From the NCBI RefSeq assembly GCF_002086485.1, contig NZ_MVHF01000041.1, forward strand, positions 1 through 64,000: a stretch of 64,000 nucleotides of DNA, in the 5' to 3' direction. Made by a program: the position numbers and the translations under genes. This DNA is from Mycobacterium aquaticum. Lineage in GTDB: Bacteria; Actinomycetota; Actinomycetes; Mycobacteriales; Mycobacteriaceae. Under the pieces are notes generated by a model. It saw only the letters and a program-made list of their open reading frames with translations, searched no databases and had not been told where the DNA came from. This document shows, one piece after another, positions 1 through 8,044 of this stretch (position 1 is its first letter; every line of letters starts with the position of its first letter).

Positions 1-144
1 CGCGACCCCTGCACCCGAAATCCCATCGAACAACACCGCCCAAAAATCAGGTGTTGCAGCGACCACTTGACTCTGAGCCGTCACAACAACCCTCACGTCA
101 ATCTCGGCGACGGGCTCAGGCCCCGCTGATGAGCCAACGCGCAC
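1..144 (-). CDS. Partial hypothetical ORF overlapping the toxin 3' end; candidate immunity protein
   Basis: Reading leftward, a frame stays open for 48 codons to the left edge of the window, starting at a GTG (144-142) inside the last codons of the deaminase-like toxin gene and overlapping it by 29 bases. The visible protein starts MRVGSSAGPEPVAEIDVR and continues with hydrophobic and aromatic residues (ATPDFWAVLFDGISGAG), a composition that looks like real protein. The start is not certain: another GTG lies at the codon reading VRVVV, and I see no good ribosome binding site. Polymorphic toxin genes are normally followed immediately, often with overlap, by their immunity gene, so that is my inference. 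I recognise no family and no function is shown directly. Confidence 0.4.
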   Translation of the reverse strand, partial: MRVGSSAGPEPVAEIDVRVVVTAQSQVVAATPDFWAVLFDGISGAGVA

Positions 145-3100
145 CACGGAGCTTGGCGAGATCTGCTGGCGTGGTCTGTGCGGCTTGCCGGTCCGGCATG
201 TTGTAACTCTCGCGCGGCTCATACCGCTCGCTGTACGCAAATGTCAGAGCGGCCGTCGCGATCTTCGGACCCGAGGGCATGCTGGGGTCGACGGGCGCAC
301 GCTCTTTGTCCAAGGTCCGCCGAATTCCCACCAGCATGTCGGTACAAGCCGTGCACGGACTGAGGTTGCTCTTGATCTCGATGGCGACAATCCGCTCGCG
401 GAAGGCAGACCCCTGCTGCTCCAGAAAATTGTCGAACTGGCTTTCCGTATGGCCAGTGTTCGACCTGAAGAACGCAGCCCCGCCAGATGCCCAACCATGT
501 GTCACAACTTCACGCTGCTGTGGAAGACCAGTCAAATTCGGTTCGTTGGTACCGGTGTAAACACCGCCGCGCGGTTTGTTTCGGGACTCTGCGGGCAGCC
601 GGTCATCAGGGTTGAACAGTTCATAGCCTGAACCGCGAGGAGGCGTTGTACCCGTGCCTCGTGGGACGGTACCAGCCATCTCCAAGGGTGTACGGGCGGG
701 CGGTTCGGGTTGAGCTTCTGTCGGCGGGTTCCTGGGTGGAACGCACACGGTGATCCTGGCGGTCATTTGCTGGCCGCCGCGTGGCTCCTCTGCCATACGC
801 GCGCGGTTTGGTTGCCCGAACTGCGCCTGTATGCCGAGCAGCTTCGCCAGATTGCGGGCGTGCTTATCATTGGCTTTCTCAACATCTTTCGGTGTCTTCG
901 CCGCTGCCAGTTCCCGCGTTGCGGTGTCGATATTGTTCATCGCGGTGACTGCCTCGGAGCGAGGACGCTGCGTGCCCTGCTGCTCCGGAAGCTCCGCCAA
1001 GCGACCCCGGTACAACCCAAGGAGCACGCCGATTTCGGTGGGCTGGCTGGCGACGATGGTCTTGACGTGACCGTCCTCGCCGATCGTGCTCATCACGGTA
1101 TGTCGCTCTGTCACACCCTCAGGTTGGCGCACCGTGAACGGGGTCTGGTGGCGCCCTGTTATTGCAGCGACCTTCCCCTTCGCCCACTCCTTACCAGCCT
1201 CAACCTTGCCCTTCACCCATGCCTTGCCCGCTGCCACCTTGGCCTTCACTTTGCTGCCAATACCTTTGAGCCCGCGGATGATCGGCCCGGCAAGTTTGAG
1301 CCCGGTCTTGATGACGAAGTCGATGGCTTTGTTGACGGGTTTCTGCAAGGTGGCGATGATCTCGCGGATCTTCTCGCCGATGCCGCCGATCCCGATGGCA
1401 CTGGCGAGGAAGCCGATCAGGATCGGCACCATCTGCCCGAGGACGTCCTCGATCTTGGCGACGACGCCGCCGATGTTGCCGCGGACGATGTCGACGGCCG
1501 AGTCGATCACTGTGTTGACGAACTTGAGGATTCGCTCGGCGTTGTCGACGAAGAACATGATGATGTCGTAGATCAGCTTGCAGGCCTTGATGAATGCCGC
1601 GGCCGGGTTCAGCAGGCCGATCAGCCAGGTGATTCCGGCCGTGATGATCCTGGTGACGACGAAGTCCTTGACCTTCTCGAGGATCATCTCCTTGATGTCA
1701 CCGAGCTTGTCCATCAGCATCTGCCACAGCCCCGCCAGGCCAGTGGACGCGATGGTCCGGAAGATCTCGACGCCCTTCTCGATCGCGGCCATCGCCGGCT
1801 CGCCGATCTGCTTGACCAACCGGTTGCGAATGTTGGTCCAGGTCAAGCCGAACAAGGACAGGAGCAGCTTGATGATGCCCTGCAGATCGAACTTTTCGGG
1901 CAGCTCGATGCCACCCTCGGCGAGCGCACCGAACAACCATGTCATCAGGCCCCTGCGCAGGTGCTCCAGGATGTTGTCCTTGAAGCGCATGATGCCGCCC
2001 TTGACCCCGTCGATCAGGTTGCCGAGGAATCGCACCGGGTGCTTGACGATGTCGCCGACGACACTGGCCACCCGCGCCAGGGTGTTCATCAGCATCGACG
2101 TGAGTTTGCGGATGGTCTCGATGACGGCTTTGATCGCCCCGATCGCCTTGTCTACCAAGCCCTTGTTCTCGGCCTGCAACTCCTCGATCCGGTCGTCGAG
2201 GCCCTTGCGCGCTTCGACGTACTTGGTGGCCAGGGTGTCGACGAGGGCGTCTTGCTTGGAGTTGACGTCGCTCTCCAGCTGCTCGAACTTGTCGTTGATC
2301 TCCTTCGACGCCTCGGCACCCACCTTCTGTAGGTTGGCCGGCAAACTCTTGACGTAGGAGGCGATCTCGGTACGGCCCGCCGCGATGCGCTTCTTGGCCG
2401 CGGTCAGGTCGTTGCCCACGATGTCGGCCACCCGGGAGATCACCGTGTCCATCTGCTTGAGATACAGTTCGCGGCCCGCCTCGTAGAACCGGTTGACCGC
2501 GTCCGGCATGCCCAGCAATTTGTCCTTGGCCCAACGTAATCCGCCGAGCCAGCCGCTGTATCGGTCCGCCTTGTAGGCCGCCATCTTCGCGGCGACGAAC
2601 GTCTCGAAGGACTTGCGGGCGCTCGCCTCCCCCTCCTCGAACGCCTTCTCCACCTTGGGATCGATGCCGTCGAGGATCTTCTTCACGTCGGCTTCGGTGG
2701 TCGCGAAGATGGCTTGCACCTTGGCCGTGACCTCGGCCCGCTTGGCCTCATCCTTGGATTTGGTCTTGCCCTTGTCTGCGACGAGGTGGGCCAGTGCCGC
2801 CGCCTTGGAACCTTGCATGCCGGTGATCCCGGCGGTGGTCGCCGCGGCGGCTTCGGTCTTCGACTGGTCGATGGTGTCTGCTTCGTGCTTGCGGTATTCG
2901 GCCGGCGCGGTGTCGGCGTGCGCCGCGGCTTCTTTCTTGTCGGCCAATGCCTGCTGGAATTGGGGCTCGTTGGACTCGGCAAGCTGCTTTTCGTCGACGT
3001 CGGCGTTGGCCATCTCCTGATTGGCCTGCTGCTTGCCTGCTTCCAGGTTGAGTTGCTCCGGCGGTGCAGGTTTCGGCACTGCGCCCGCCGCGGGGACCGC

Positions 3101-4111
3101 GGGCGCCGGCGCCTGTTCCTCGGGCCCCATCGGCGTCACCGGTTTCGCGACGGCCTTGGAGGTGTCCGGGGGTGCGTCCGTCGCCGCCTCGATGTCCTTG
3201 GCCTGCCCCTCCTTGCCCTGGGACACCATTCCCTTGATCTCGTCCTTGACCTCGCCGGCCTTACCCGACTCGGCATACGAATCGGCTTCTTTGAGGGTTT
3301 TCGGGGACTTGGCCTCGATCGCGGCCTTGACGGCGGCGATGAACGCCTTCTTGTCGAACGTCCCGGCCTGCTGGGCGTCCATCGTGTCGACCTTGGCCGC
3401 CTTCGCTTGGCCTGCGATGTCGTCGGACGGTGCCACCGCCGCGTCCTGCGCCTCTTTGGCTTTCGACCCGGCGACGGGATGGGACCGCTTGTCATGCGCG
3501 ACCGACCGGACACCGCCGGTGACAGCGCCGAATGCCGGGTCCTGGGCAGGCTTCACCCCCGGTGGCGCCACCGGGGGTTGCAGCAGTTGATCGGCACTCA
3601 ACGCAGCGGGCAGGGCCGCGCCAGCACCGGCCGGTGCCGCCGGAGGCACTGCCCGGACGCCGGAACCGCTCGCACCGCCTCGCTTGGCCGGTGCTGCGGC
3701 CCTGCCCAGTGCACTCTTGGCGGGCACCGGTTTCGGCGGCGGCACAGCCTTTTTCGGTGCGACCGAAGCCGGCCCGAATCCGGTCGTGGTGACCGCCAAT
3801 GCCGATGCCGGTGGCTTCGGACCCTCCAGCTCGACGGGGACGCCGACGGCCTGCGCAGCCTTCAACCCCTTCTCGACCGTGTCGACGGCGGGCTCGTCGC
3901 GGCGCATCTCCCCCAGCGCGGTTTCGATCTCTTCCCTGCCGGGTGCTCTGAGCTTGCCCAATAGCAGGGCATTGACCGCCGCATTTCCGGCCGCCCGCTG
4001 CAGCGCGGCCAGCCCGGTCACCCCCGGCTGCGGTCGCGGCCGCCGCGTCTGCGCCCGCCCCGCCACGAGCGCGTCATTGACCTCTCGCGCGGCCCGCGCC
4101 GGCTCGCTCAT
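116..4111 (-). CDS. Large eCIS-associated effector with C-terminal deaminase-like toxin domain
   Basis: A 1331-residue protein, probably delivered by or associated with the contractile injection system. The N-terminus (about 1-60) carries a QRAAGNAA motif also found in the neighbouring DUF4157 protein. Residues about 60-260 are Ala/Pro/Lys-rich linker, 260-690 are charged helices likely to form coiled coil, and about 690-960 contain long amphipathic to hydrophobic helices (for example TWLIGLLNPAAAFI and LIGFLASAIGIGG) that could cross or insert into a membrane. The C-terminal domain contains H1221-T-E1223 and P1252-C1253-x-x-C1256, the H-x-E/P-C-x-x-C zinc signature of the deaminase superfamily, many of whose secreted members are toxins acting on nucleotides or nucleic acids. 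Its substrate cannot be read from sequence. The start ATG at 4111 lies 22 bases after the DUF4157 stop, so the two are probably cotranscribed. The 3' end has lower GC than the rest. An alternative is a tape-measure-like structural role for the middle region. Confidence 0.8.
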   Translation of the reverse strand: MSEPARAAREVNDALVAGRAQTRRPRPQPGVTGLAALQRAAGNAAVNALLLGKLRAPGREEIETALGEMRRDEPAVDTVEKGLKAAQAVGVPVELEGPKPPASALAVTTTGFGPASVAPKKAVPPPKPVPAKSALGRAAAPAKRGGASGSGVRAVPPAAPAGAGAALPAALSADQLLQPPVAPPGVKPAQDPAFGAVTGGVRSVAHDKRSHPVAGSKAKEAQDAAVAPSDDIAGQAKAAKVDTMDAQQAGTFDKKAFIAAVKAAIEAKSPKTLKEADSYAESGKAGEVKDEIKGMVSQGKEGQAKDIEAATDAPPDTSKAVAKPVTPMGPEEQAPAPAVPAAGAVPKPAPPEQLNLEAGKQQANQEMANADVDEKQLAESNEPQFQQALADKKEAAAHADTAPAEYRKHEADTIDQSKTEAAAATTAGITGMQGSKAAALAHLVADKGKTKSKDEAKRAEVTAKVQAIFATTEADVKKILDGIDPKVEKAFEEGEASARKSFETFVAAKMAAYKADRYSGWLGGLRWAKDKLLGMPDAVNRFYEAGRELYLKQMDTVISRVADIVGNDLTAAKKRIAAGRTEIASYVKSLPANLQKVGAEASKEINDKFEQLESDVNSKQDALVDTLATKYVEARKGLDDRIEELQAENKGLVDKAIGAIKAVIETIRKLTSMLMNTLARVASVVGDIVKHPVRFLGNLIDGVKGGIMRFKDNILEHLRRGLMTWLFGALAEGGIELPEKFDLQGIIKLLLSLFGLTWTNIRNRLVKQIGEPAMAAIEKGVEIFRTIASTGLAGLWQMLMDKLGDIKEMILEKVKDFVVTRIITAGITWLIGLLNPAAAFIKACKLIYDIIMFFVDNAERILKFVNTVIDSAVDIVRGNIGGVVAKIEDVLGQMVPILIGFLASAIGIGGIGEKIREIIATLQKPVNKAIDFVIKTGLKLAGPIIRGLKGIGSKVKAKVAAGKAWVKGKVEAGKEWAKGKVAAITGRHQTPFTVRQPEGVTERHTVMSTIGEDGHVKTIVASQPTEIGVLLGLYRGRLAELPEQQGTQRPRSEAVTAMNNIDTATRELAAAKTPKDVEKANDKHARNLAKLLGIQAQFGQPNRARMAEEPRGGQQMTARITVCVPPRNPPTEAQPEPPARTPLEMAGTVPRGTGTTPPRGSGYELFNPDDRLPAESRNKPRGGVYTGTNEPNLTGLPQQREVVTHGWASGGAAFFRSNTGHTESQFDNFLEQQGSAFRERIVAIEIKSNLSPCTACTDMLVGIRRTLDKERAPVDPSMPSGPKIATAALTFAYSERYEPRESYNMPDRQAAQTTPADLAKLRGARWLISGA

Positions 4112-4133
4112 GGTGCCCCCGGTGGAATTGCTC

Positions 4134-4850
4134 TCAGGCCGACTCTTCTTCGGCCTGCTCTTCCTCGCGCTGCACGAAGGTCTGCGCCGTCTCCTCCTCT
4201 TCCGGCGCCTCCGCGCGCTGCGCGACCGACCCCTCGGCCACGCGTTGCACTCCAGCAGGTGCCGCCACGGCAGGCGCCGGGCCGGCCATCACATGCTCGG
4301 CGTTGGCGACGGCCTCACGCTCGAACCGGTCCGACGGATGGCTGACCTTCACCCCGCCTCCGACGTCGGTACCGTCGACCGGACCGCTGCGCTGCTGCAC
4401 CACATGCGTGAGCTCGTGAGCGATCATGTGCTTGCCCGCATCCGAACCCGGATCGTATCTCCCGCTGTCGAACACGATGTTCGAGCCGACCGTATAGGCC
4501 TGCGCATTCACCGATTTGGCCGACGCATGTGCGGCGGCATCATTGTGCACGCGAACATCACCGAAGTCGTGTCCGAACCGGCCTTCCATATCTGCGCGCA
4601 GGTCGGCGGGAAGCGGTGTGCCGGACGAAGACACCACGTCGTGGACAGGTGAGCGGCCCTCGTCCATCAGCGCGGCCGCACCGGCATTGCCTGCCGCGCG
4701 CTGAACGCCCAGGACCCCGGCCGGACCCGCCACGTCGAGCCTGCCTGACAATGCTGCTCGCATCGCGACCGCAGATTCCGGATCCTCGAGTCGAGAAGCC
4801 TTCGGGCGCAACTCCGATGCGCGTTCGTGCTCGCTGTCGTGGGTACGCAT
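4134..4850 (-). CDS. DUF4157 eCIS-associated protein with HEXXH metallopeptidase motif
   Basis: A 238-residue protein of the DUF4157 family, typical of eCIS loci. The HELTH motif at residues 145-149, preceded by an aspartate-rich GHDFGDVRVH segment, is the family's zincin-like signature. The N-terminal part has GVQRAAGNA (about 48-56), matching the start of the adjacent giant effector, and the C-terminus has three x-QR motifs (GVQRV, VAQRA, FVQRE) followed by a Glu-rich tail. The ATG at 4850 has a strong ribosome binding site (AGGAGGTGAG). In many eCIS loci DUF4157 is fused in front of a toxin, whereas here it is a separate gene just upstream. Known DUF4157 proteins have been proposed as effector-associated proteases or loading factors; which applies here is not visible. 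Confidence 0.85.
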   Translation of the reverse strand: MRTHDSEHERASELRPKASRLEDPESAVAMRAALSGRLDVAGPAGVLGVQRAAGNAGAAALMDEGRSPVHDVVSSSGTPLPADLRADMEGRFGHDFGDVRVHNDAAAHASAKSVNAQAYTVGSNIVFDSGRYDPGSDAGKHMIAHELTHVVQQRSGPVDGTDVGGGVKVSHPSDRFEREAVANAEHVMAGPAPAVAAPAGVQRVAEGSVAQRAEAPEEEETAQTFVQREEEQAEEESA

Positions 4851-4962
4851 GCCGTCTCACCTCCTGAAGGTATGAGGCAACGATCCAGTGCTTGCCGGCC
4901 CGGCGGAAGACGCGAAAGCGTGTCCGTTCGGACAGCGGCCCGTGCCCGAACGGGCGGTCGGG

Positions 4963-5814
4963 TCAGTGCTTCTCATCGTCGTGTTGCATGAGTGCTGCCT
5001 GAATTTGACGCGCCAGCAGGTCGGGCGCGTCGTAGTGGACAAGGTGGCCGGCCTCCGGGACCAAGGTGAATTTCGCATCCGGGATCGAGGCTGCCAGACG
5101 CGACGCCTGCTCTGCGGGTATCCACGCATCTTCGTTGCCCCAGAGGATCGTCGTCGGGGTCGTCACTTCGGCGAGCCGATCGACGATCGGCTCAGTGTCT
5201 TGGGTGCGGCACTGCGCGATCTGCGCGTAGAAGGCCTGTTGTCCGACGGCCGAGAGCCACGGTGCCACAAGGAGTTCTTGGGTTGGTGCGTCAAGCTCGC
5301 GGTAGCTGGCACCTCGGATGTACGCACGCACCAACCCCTCATGAAGCGCTGGGGGTAGTTGCATGAAGACGTCGGCGTGATCGCGGACCAGGCGGAAGAA
5401 CGGTGAGCCCCACGGACGCAGCGTGACGATATCGACGAGCACGAGGCGCTCCATCGCCCGTCGATGCAGAAGGTGCGCGCCGAGCGCCACCGCACCGCCA
5501 ACATCGTGTGCGATCACGGCGGGGCGCTCCAGGTCCCACACATCAAGGAGCTCGGTGAGCGCACGAATCTGCGCTGCGATGGAGACGTCCTGTCCACCGA
5601 CCATGCTCGAGCGGCCGAACCCAGGCATATCCCACAGGTAGACAGTTCGACTGTGGTCAAGGTCGTCTGCAATCTGGTGCCAGACAACGGAAGACCATGG
5701 AGTCCCGTGGCACAGGACGACGGGTGGACCCGACCCGCGGCGATGCCAGGCCACCACGCGCCCGTCGGTCAGTGTGGTCTCTTGCCAGTGCACATCTCGA
5801 TGCGAACTTGCCAT
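4963..5814 (-). CDS. Alpha/beta hydrolase, haloalkane dehalogenase/epoxide hydrolase type
   Basis: A 283-residue alpha/beta hydrolase. It has the oxyanion-hole HGTPWSS segment (about 36-42), a nucleophile elbow AHDVGG with Asp104 instead of Ser, and a late GHLVH catalytic histidine segment. An Asp nucleophile is typical of haloalkane dehalogenases and epoxide hydrolases, so a C-halogen or epoxide substrate is likely, though the substrate is unknown. I place the start at 5814 (MASSHRD) rather than the in-frame ATG 18 bases upstream, because a MerR-type promoter puts the transcript start on that A, making the mRNA leaderless. It is divergent from a MerR regulator and stands between the two arms of the injection system, to whose function it has no obvious link. 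Confidence 0.85.
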   Translation of the reverse strand: MASSHRDVHWQETTLTDGRVVAWHRRGSGPPVVLCHGTPWSSVVWHQIADDLDHSRTVYLWDMPGFGRSSMVGGQDVSIAAQIRALTELLDVWDLERPAVIAHDVGGAVALGAHLLHRRAMERLVLVDIVTLRPWGSPFFRLVRDHADVFMQLPPALHEGLVRAYIRGASYRELDAPTQELLVAPWLSAVGQQAFYAQIAQCRTQDTEPIVDRLAEVTTPTTILWGNEDAWIPAEQASRLAASIPDAKFTLVPEAGHLVHYDAPDLLARQIQAALMQHDDEKH

Positions 5815-5821
5815 GCCTGCG

Positions 5822-5852
5822 AGGCTAAACATTCAGGTTGACCTGAAGGCAA
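5822..5852 (-). promoter_or_regulatory. MerR-type promoter and operator of the hydrolase gene
   Basis: On the minus strand a -35 TTGCCT (5852-5847) and a -10 TAGCCT (5827-5822) are separated by 19 bases, the long spacer characteristic of MerR-activated promoters. A perfect inverted repeat, TTCAGGT-TG-ACCTGAA on the plus strand (5832-5847), fills most of the spacer. Seven bases separate the -10 from the ATG at 5814, which predicts a leaderless mRNA. Confidence 0.65.
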
Positions 5853-5873
5853 GTGCCCAACCACCATGGCTGA

Positions 5874-6242
5874 GTGAGGATCAGCGACCTGGCGAAAAGC
5901 CTGCACCTTGAGACGCACGTCCTGCGCCACTGGGAGGACGTCGGGCTCTTGCACCCGTCACGCTCAGCCAACGGATACCGTGACTACGACTCCGAGCAGG
6001 CGACCAGGGCTCGCATCATCGCGCACTGTCGTCAAGCCGGGCTCTCCCTGCCGGTCATCGGCGCGTTGCTCGACCGTCGTTCACCTGGACGCGCGGAGAT
6101 CATCGACGCGGAGTTGCATCGGCTCCGGGCCCGTGAGCGTCGGCTTCGTCAGACCCGGCTGTTCCTTGATCATGTTGTGGAATGCAGACATTCGCTCATG
6201 GAGCGCTGCCCTAGCTGCAATTCGTACTCCCAGACTCGCTAG
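5874..6242 (+). CDS. MerR family transcriptional regulator
   Basis: A 122-residue MerR-family regulator. The N-terminal winged helix reads MRISDLAKSLHLETHVLRHWED-GLL and is followed by the family's R-x-x-NGYRDY segment; the rest is a dimerisation helix (about residues 78-108). The short C-terminus ends in CPSCNSYSQTR; two cysteines in a C-x-x-C could bind metal or sense thiols, but no effector is identifiable. The start used is GTG at 5874. An ATG at 5866 is out of frame and hits a stop after three codons. The gene is divergent from the alpha/beta hydrolase, and the palindrome between them fits activation by this regulator. Confidence 0.85.
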   Translation: MRISDLAKSLHLETHVLRHWEDVGLLHPSRSANGYRDYDSEQATRARIIAHCRQAGLSLPVIGALLDRRSPGRAEIIDAELHRLRARERRLRQTRLFLDHVVECRHSLMERCPSCNSYSQTR

Positions 6243-6478
6243 CGGTTGCGGCCCCGGAAACCCTTCTCACCATGCCATCGGGTGGTAGGAGGCCCGCAGG
6301 CCGTGCGCTCTGACAATGCGGTCGAGCGAGCTTGAGCCACGGGCGCTGGTCGCTGCGATCCATCCGCTGCCTCAAAGTGCACGAACGGGTGCCCGCACGG
6401 CAGTACCGGTGCGCCTCGCGGCACCGCATCAACACGAGCACGATCATGGCCAGCCCATCAGAGCATCGAGGAGGCGCA

Positions 6479-8020
6479 ATGCCGACGTATCTGTCGCCGG
6501 GAGTCTATGTCGAGGAAACCGACTCCGGCTCAAGGCCAATCGAAGGAGTGGGCACCGCCGTGGCGGCGTTCATCGGCCTCGCCGAGAAGGGCCCGTTCAA
6601 CAAGCCCACCCTGATCAGCAACTGGACGGAATACCGCAAGACCTTCGGCGGGGCGATCGACGGAGCCTGCCTCGCCGAATCGGTGGCCGCTTACTTCCAG
6701 AACGGCGGCGGCAACTCCTACGTGGTCCGCATCGGGGACGGCGAGGGCGAAAACGGCTCTGCCGGCACCCAACAGCAACTGGCCGCCGGGCCCCAAGGCG
6801 TATTGGCCAACTATCGGGTGGTGGCGCTGGACCCGAGTACGCCGCCCGACCGGTTACGCCTCGAGGTCGCGGCATTCCACAGCGACGGCGAGGAGCAGCC
6901 CGGCGGCGTCAAGCTGATCGTGCGGCGTGATGGCCAGACGGTCGAAGAATTCCCCAATGTCACCACCGCCCGCGGCAAGAACAACGTCGCCACCGTCGTC
7001 AACGCGGCGTCGCAGACGATCAAACTCGAACAGATCTCCGGGAAACCGGCCGAGGATCTGCAGGCCGGCATGCAGATCGCGCTCGCCGCACCTGCCGAGC
7101 TCGCCACGACCACGGCACCGGACCGACTCACCACCGACGACTACGTGGGAAACGTCGACGAACGCAGCGGTGTCGCCGGTTTGGAAACGATCGACGAGAT
7201 CACCATGGTCTGCATGCCCGATCTGCTGACGGCATATCAGCGCGGCGCCATCGACATCGACACCGTGCAGTCGGTGCAGCAGGCGATGATCTCGCACTGC
7301 GAGCTGATGGGTGACCGGATGGCGATCCTGGATCCGCCGCCCGGATTCAACGCACAGCAGATCAAGGAGTGGCGCGTCGACAAGGCCCGCTACGACTCCA
7401 AGTACGCGACCCTGTACTGGCCGTGGGTCACCACCGGGGGTGGCAAGTACCTGCCGCCGTCCGGATTCGTCGCGGGCATCTGGGGCCGCAACGACGACAC
7501 TCGCGGTGTGCACAAGGCGCCGGCAAACGAAATCGTCCGTGGGGCAATCGATGTGGAGACCTTGATCACGCGGCGCGAGCATGATCTGCTCAATCCGGTA
7601 GGCATCAACTGCATCCGGGCATTCCCGGGCCGCGGGATCAGGGTCTGGGGTGCCCGCACGCTGTCCTCAGATCCGGCCTGGCGCTACATCAACATCCGGC
7701 GGCTGTTCAACTACCTGGAAGAGTCGATCCTCACCAGCACCGACTGGGTGGTGTTCGAACCCAACGACTACTCGCTGTGGGCCAAGCTGCGCCGCACCAT
7801 CAGTGCGTTCCTGGTCAACGAGTGGCGCAAGGGAGCACTGTTCGGCCTGACACCCGACGAGGCCTTCTACGTCAAGTGCGACAGCGAGACCAATCCCGCC
7901 GAGGGTATCGACGCCGGTGAAGTGGTGTGCGAAATCGGGGTTGCCCCAGTCAAACCCGCGGAATTCGTGATCTTCCGCCTCTCGCAGTACTCCGGCGGCA
8001 CCAGCCTCGTCGCCGAATAG
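6479..8020 (+). CDS. eCIS tail sheath protein
   Basis: A 513-residue contractile tail sheath subunit. The N-terminus MPTYLSPGVYVEE is the hallmark of phage and eCIS sheath proteins, and the C-terminal half (WRYINIRRLFNYLEES and PAEFVIFRLSQ regions) is the conserved sheath core that polymerises around the tube and contracts. The ATG at 6479 has a near-ideal ribosome binding site (GAGGAGG, 6468-6474), so the upstream in-frame starts are not used. It is the first gene of the rightward structural run. The 236 bases before it (6243-6478) hold no gene and no promoter I can call with confidence. It is the only sheath paralogue in the window, whereas Afp/PVC systems carry several. Confidence 0.95.
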   Translation: MPTYLSPGVYVEETDSGSRPIEGVGTAVAAFIGLAEKGPFNKPTLISNWTEYRKTFGGAIDGACLAESVAAYFQNGGGNSYVVRIGDGEGENGSAGTQQQLAAGPQGVLANYRVVALDPSTPPDRLRLEVAAFHSDGEEQPGGVKLIVRRDGQTVEEFPNVTTARGKNNVATVVNAASQTIKLEQISGKPAEDLQAGMQIALAAPAELATTTAPDRLTTDDYVGNVDERSGVAGLETIDEITMVCMPDLLTAYQRGAIDIDTVQSVQQAMISHCELMGDRMAILDPPPGFNAQQIKEWRVDKARYDSKYATLYWPWVTTGGGKYLPPSGFVAGIWGRNDDTRGVHKAPANEIVRGAIDVETLITRREHDLLNPVGINCIRAFPGRGIRVWGARTLSSDPAWRYINIRRLFNYLEESILTSTDWVVFEPNDYSLWAKLRRTISAFLVNEWRKGALFGLTPDEAFYVKCDSETNPAEGIDAGEVVCEIGVAPVKPAEFVIFRLSQYSGGTSLVAE

Positions 8021-8044
8021 CCCACCTGACACGAGGAGACAACC

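Noticed and set aside
710..2332. Long rightward open frame (540 codons) inside the effector gene
   Set aside because: It is antisense to the 1331-residue gene, and its composition (Asp/Leu/His-rich) mirrors the Lys/Glu/Ile codons of the real frame. High GC makes such shadows common.
6250..6340. Possible transposase remnant (frame reading VRSDNAVERA) before the sheath gene
   Set aside because: Only ten residues resemble an integrase segment, followed at once by a stop; no inverted repeats or target duplication are visible.
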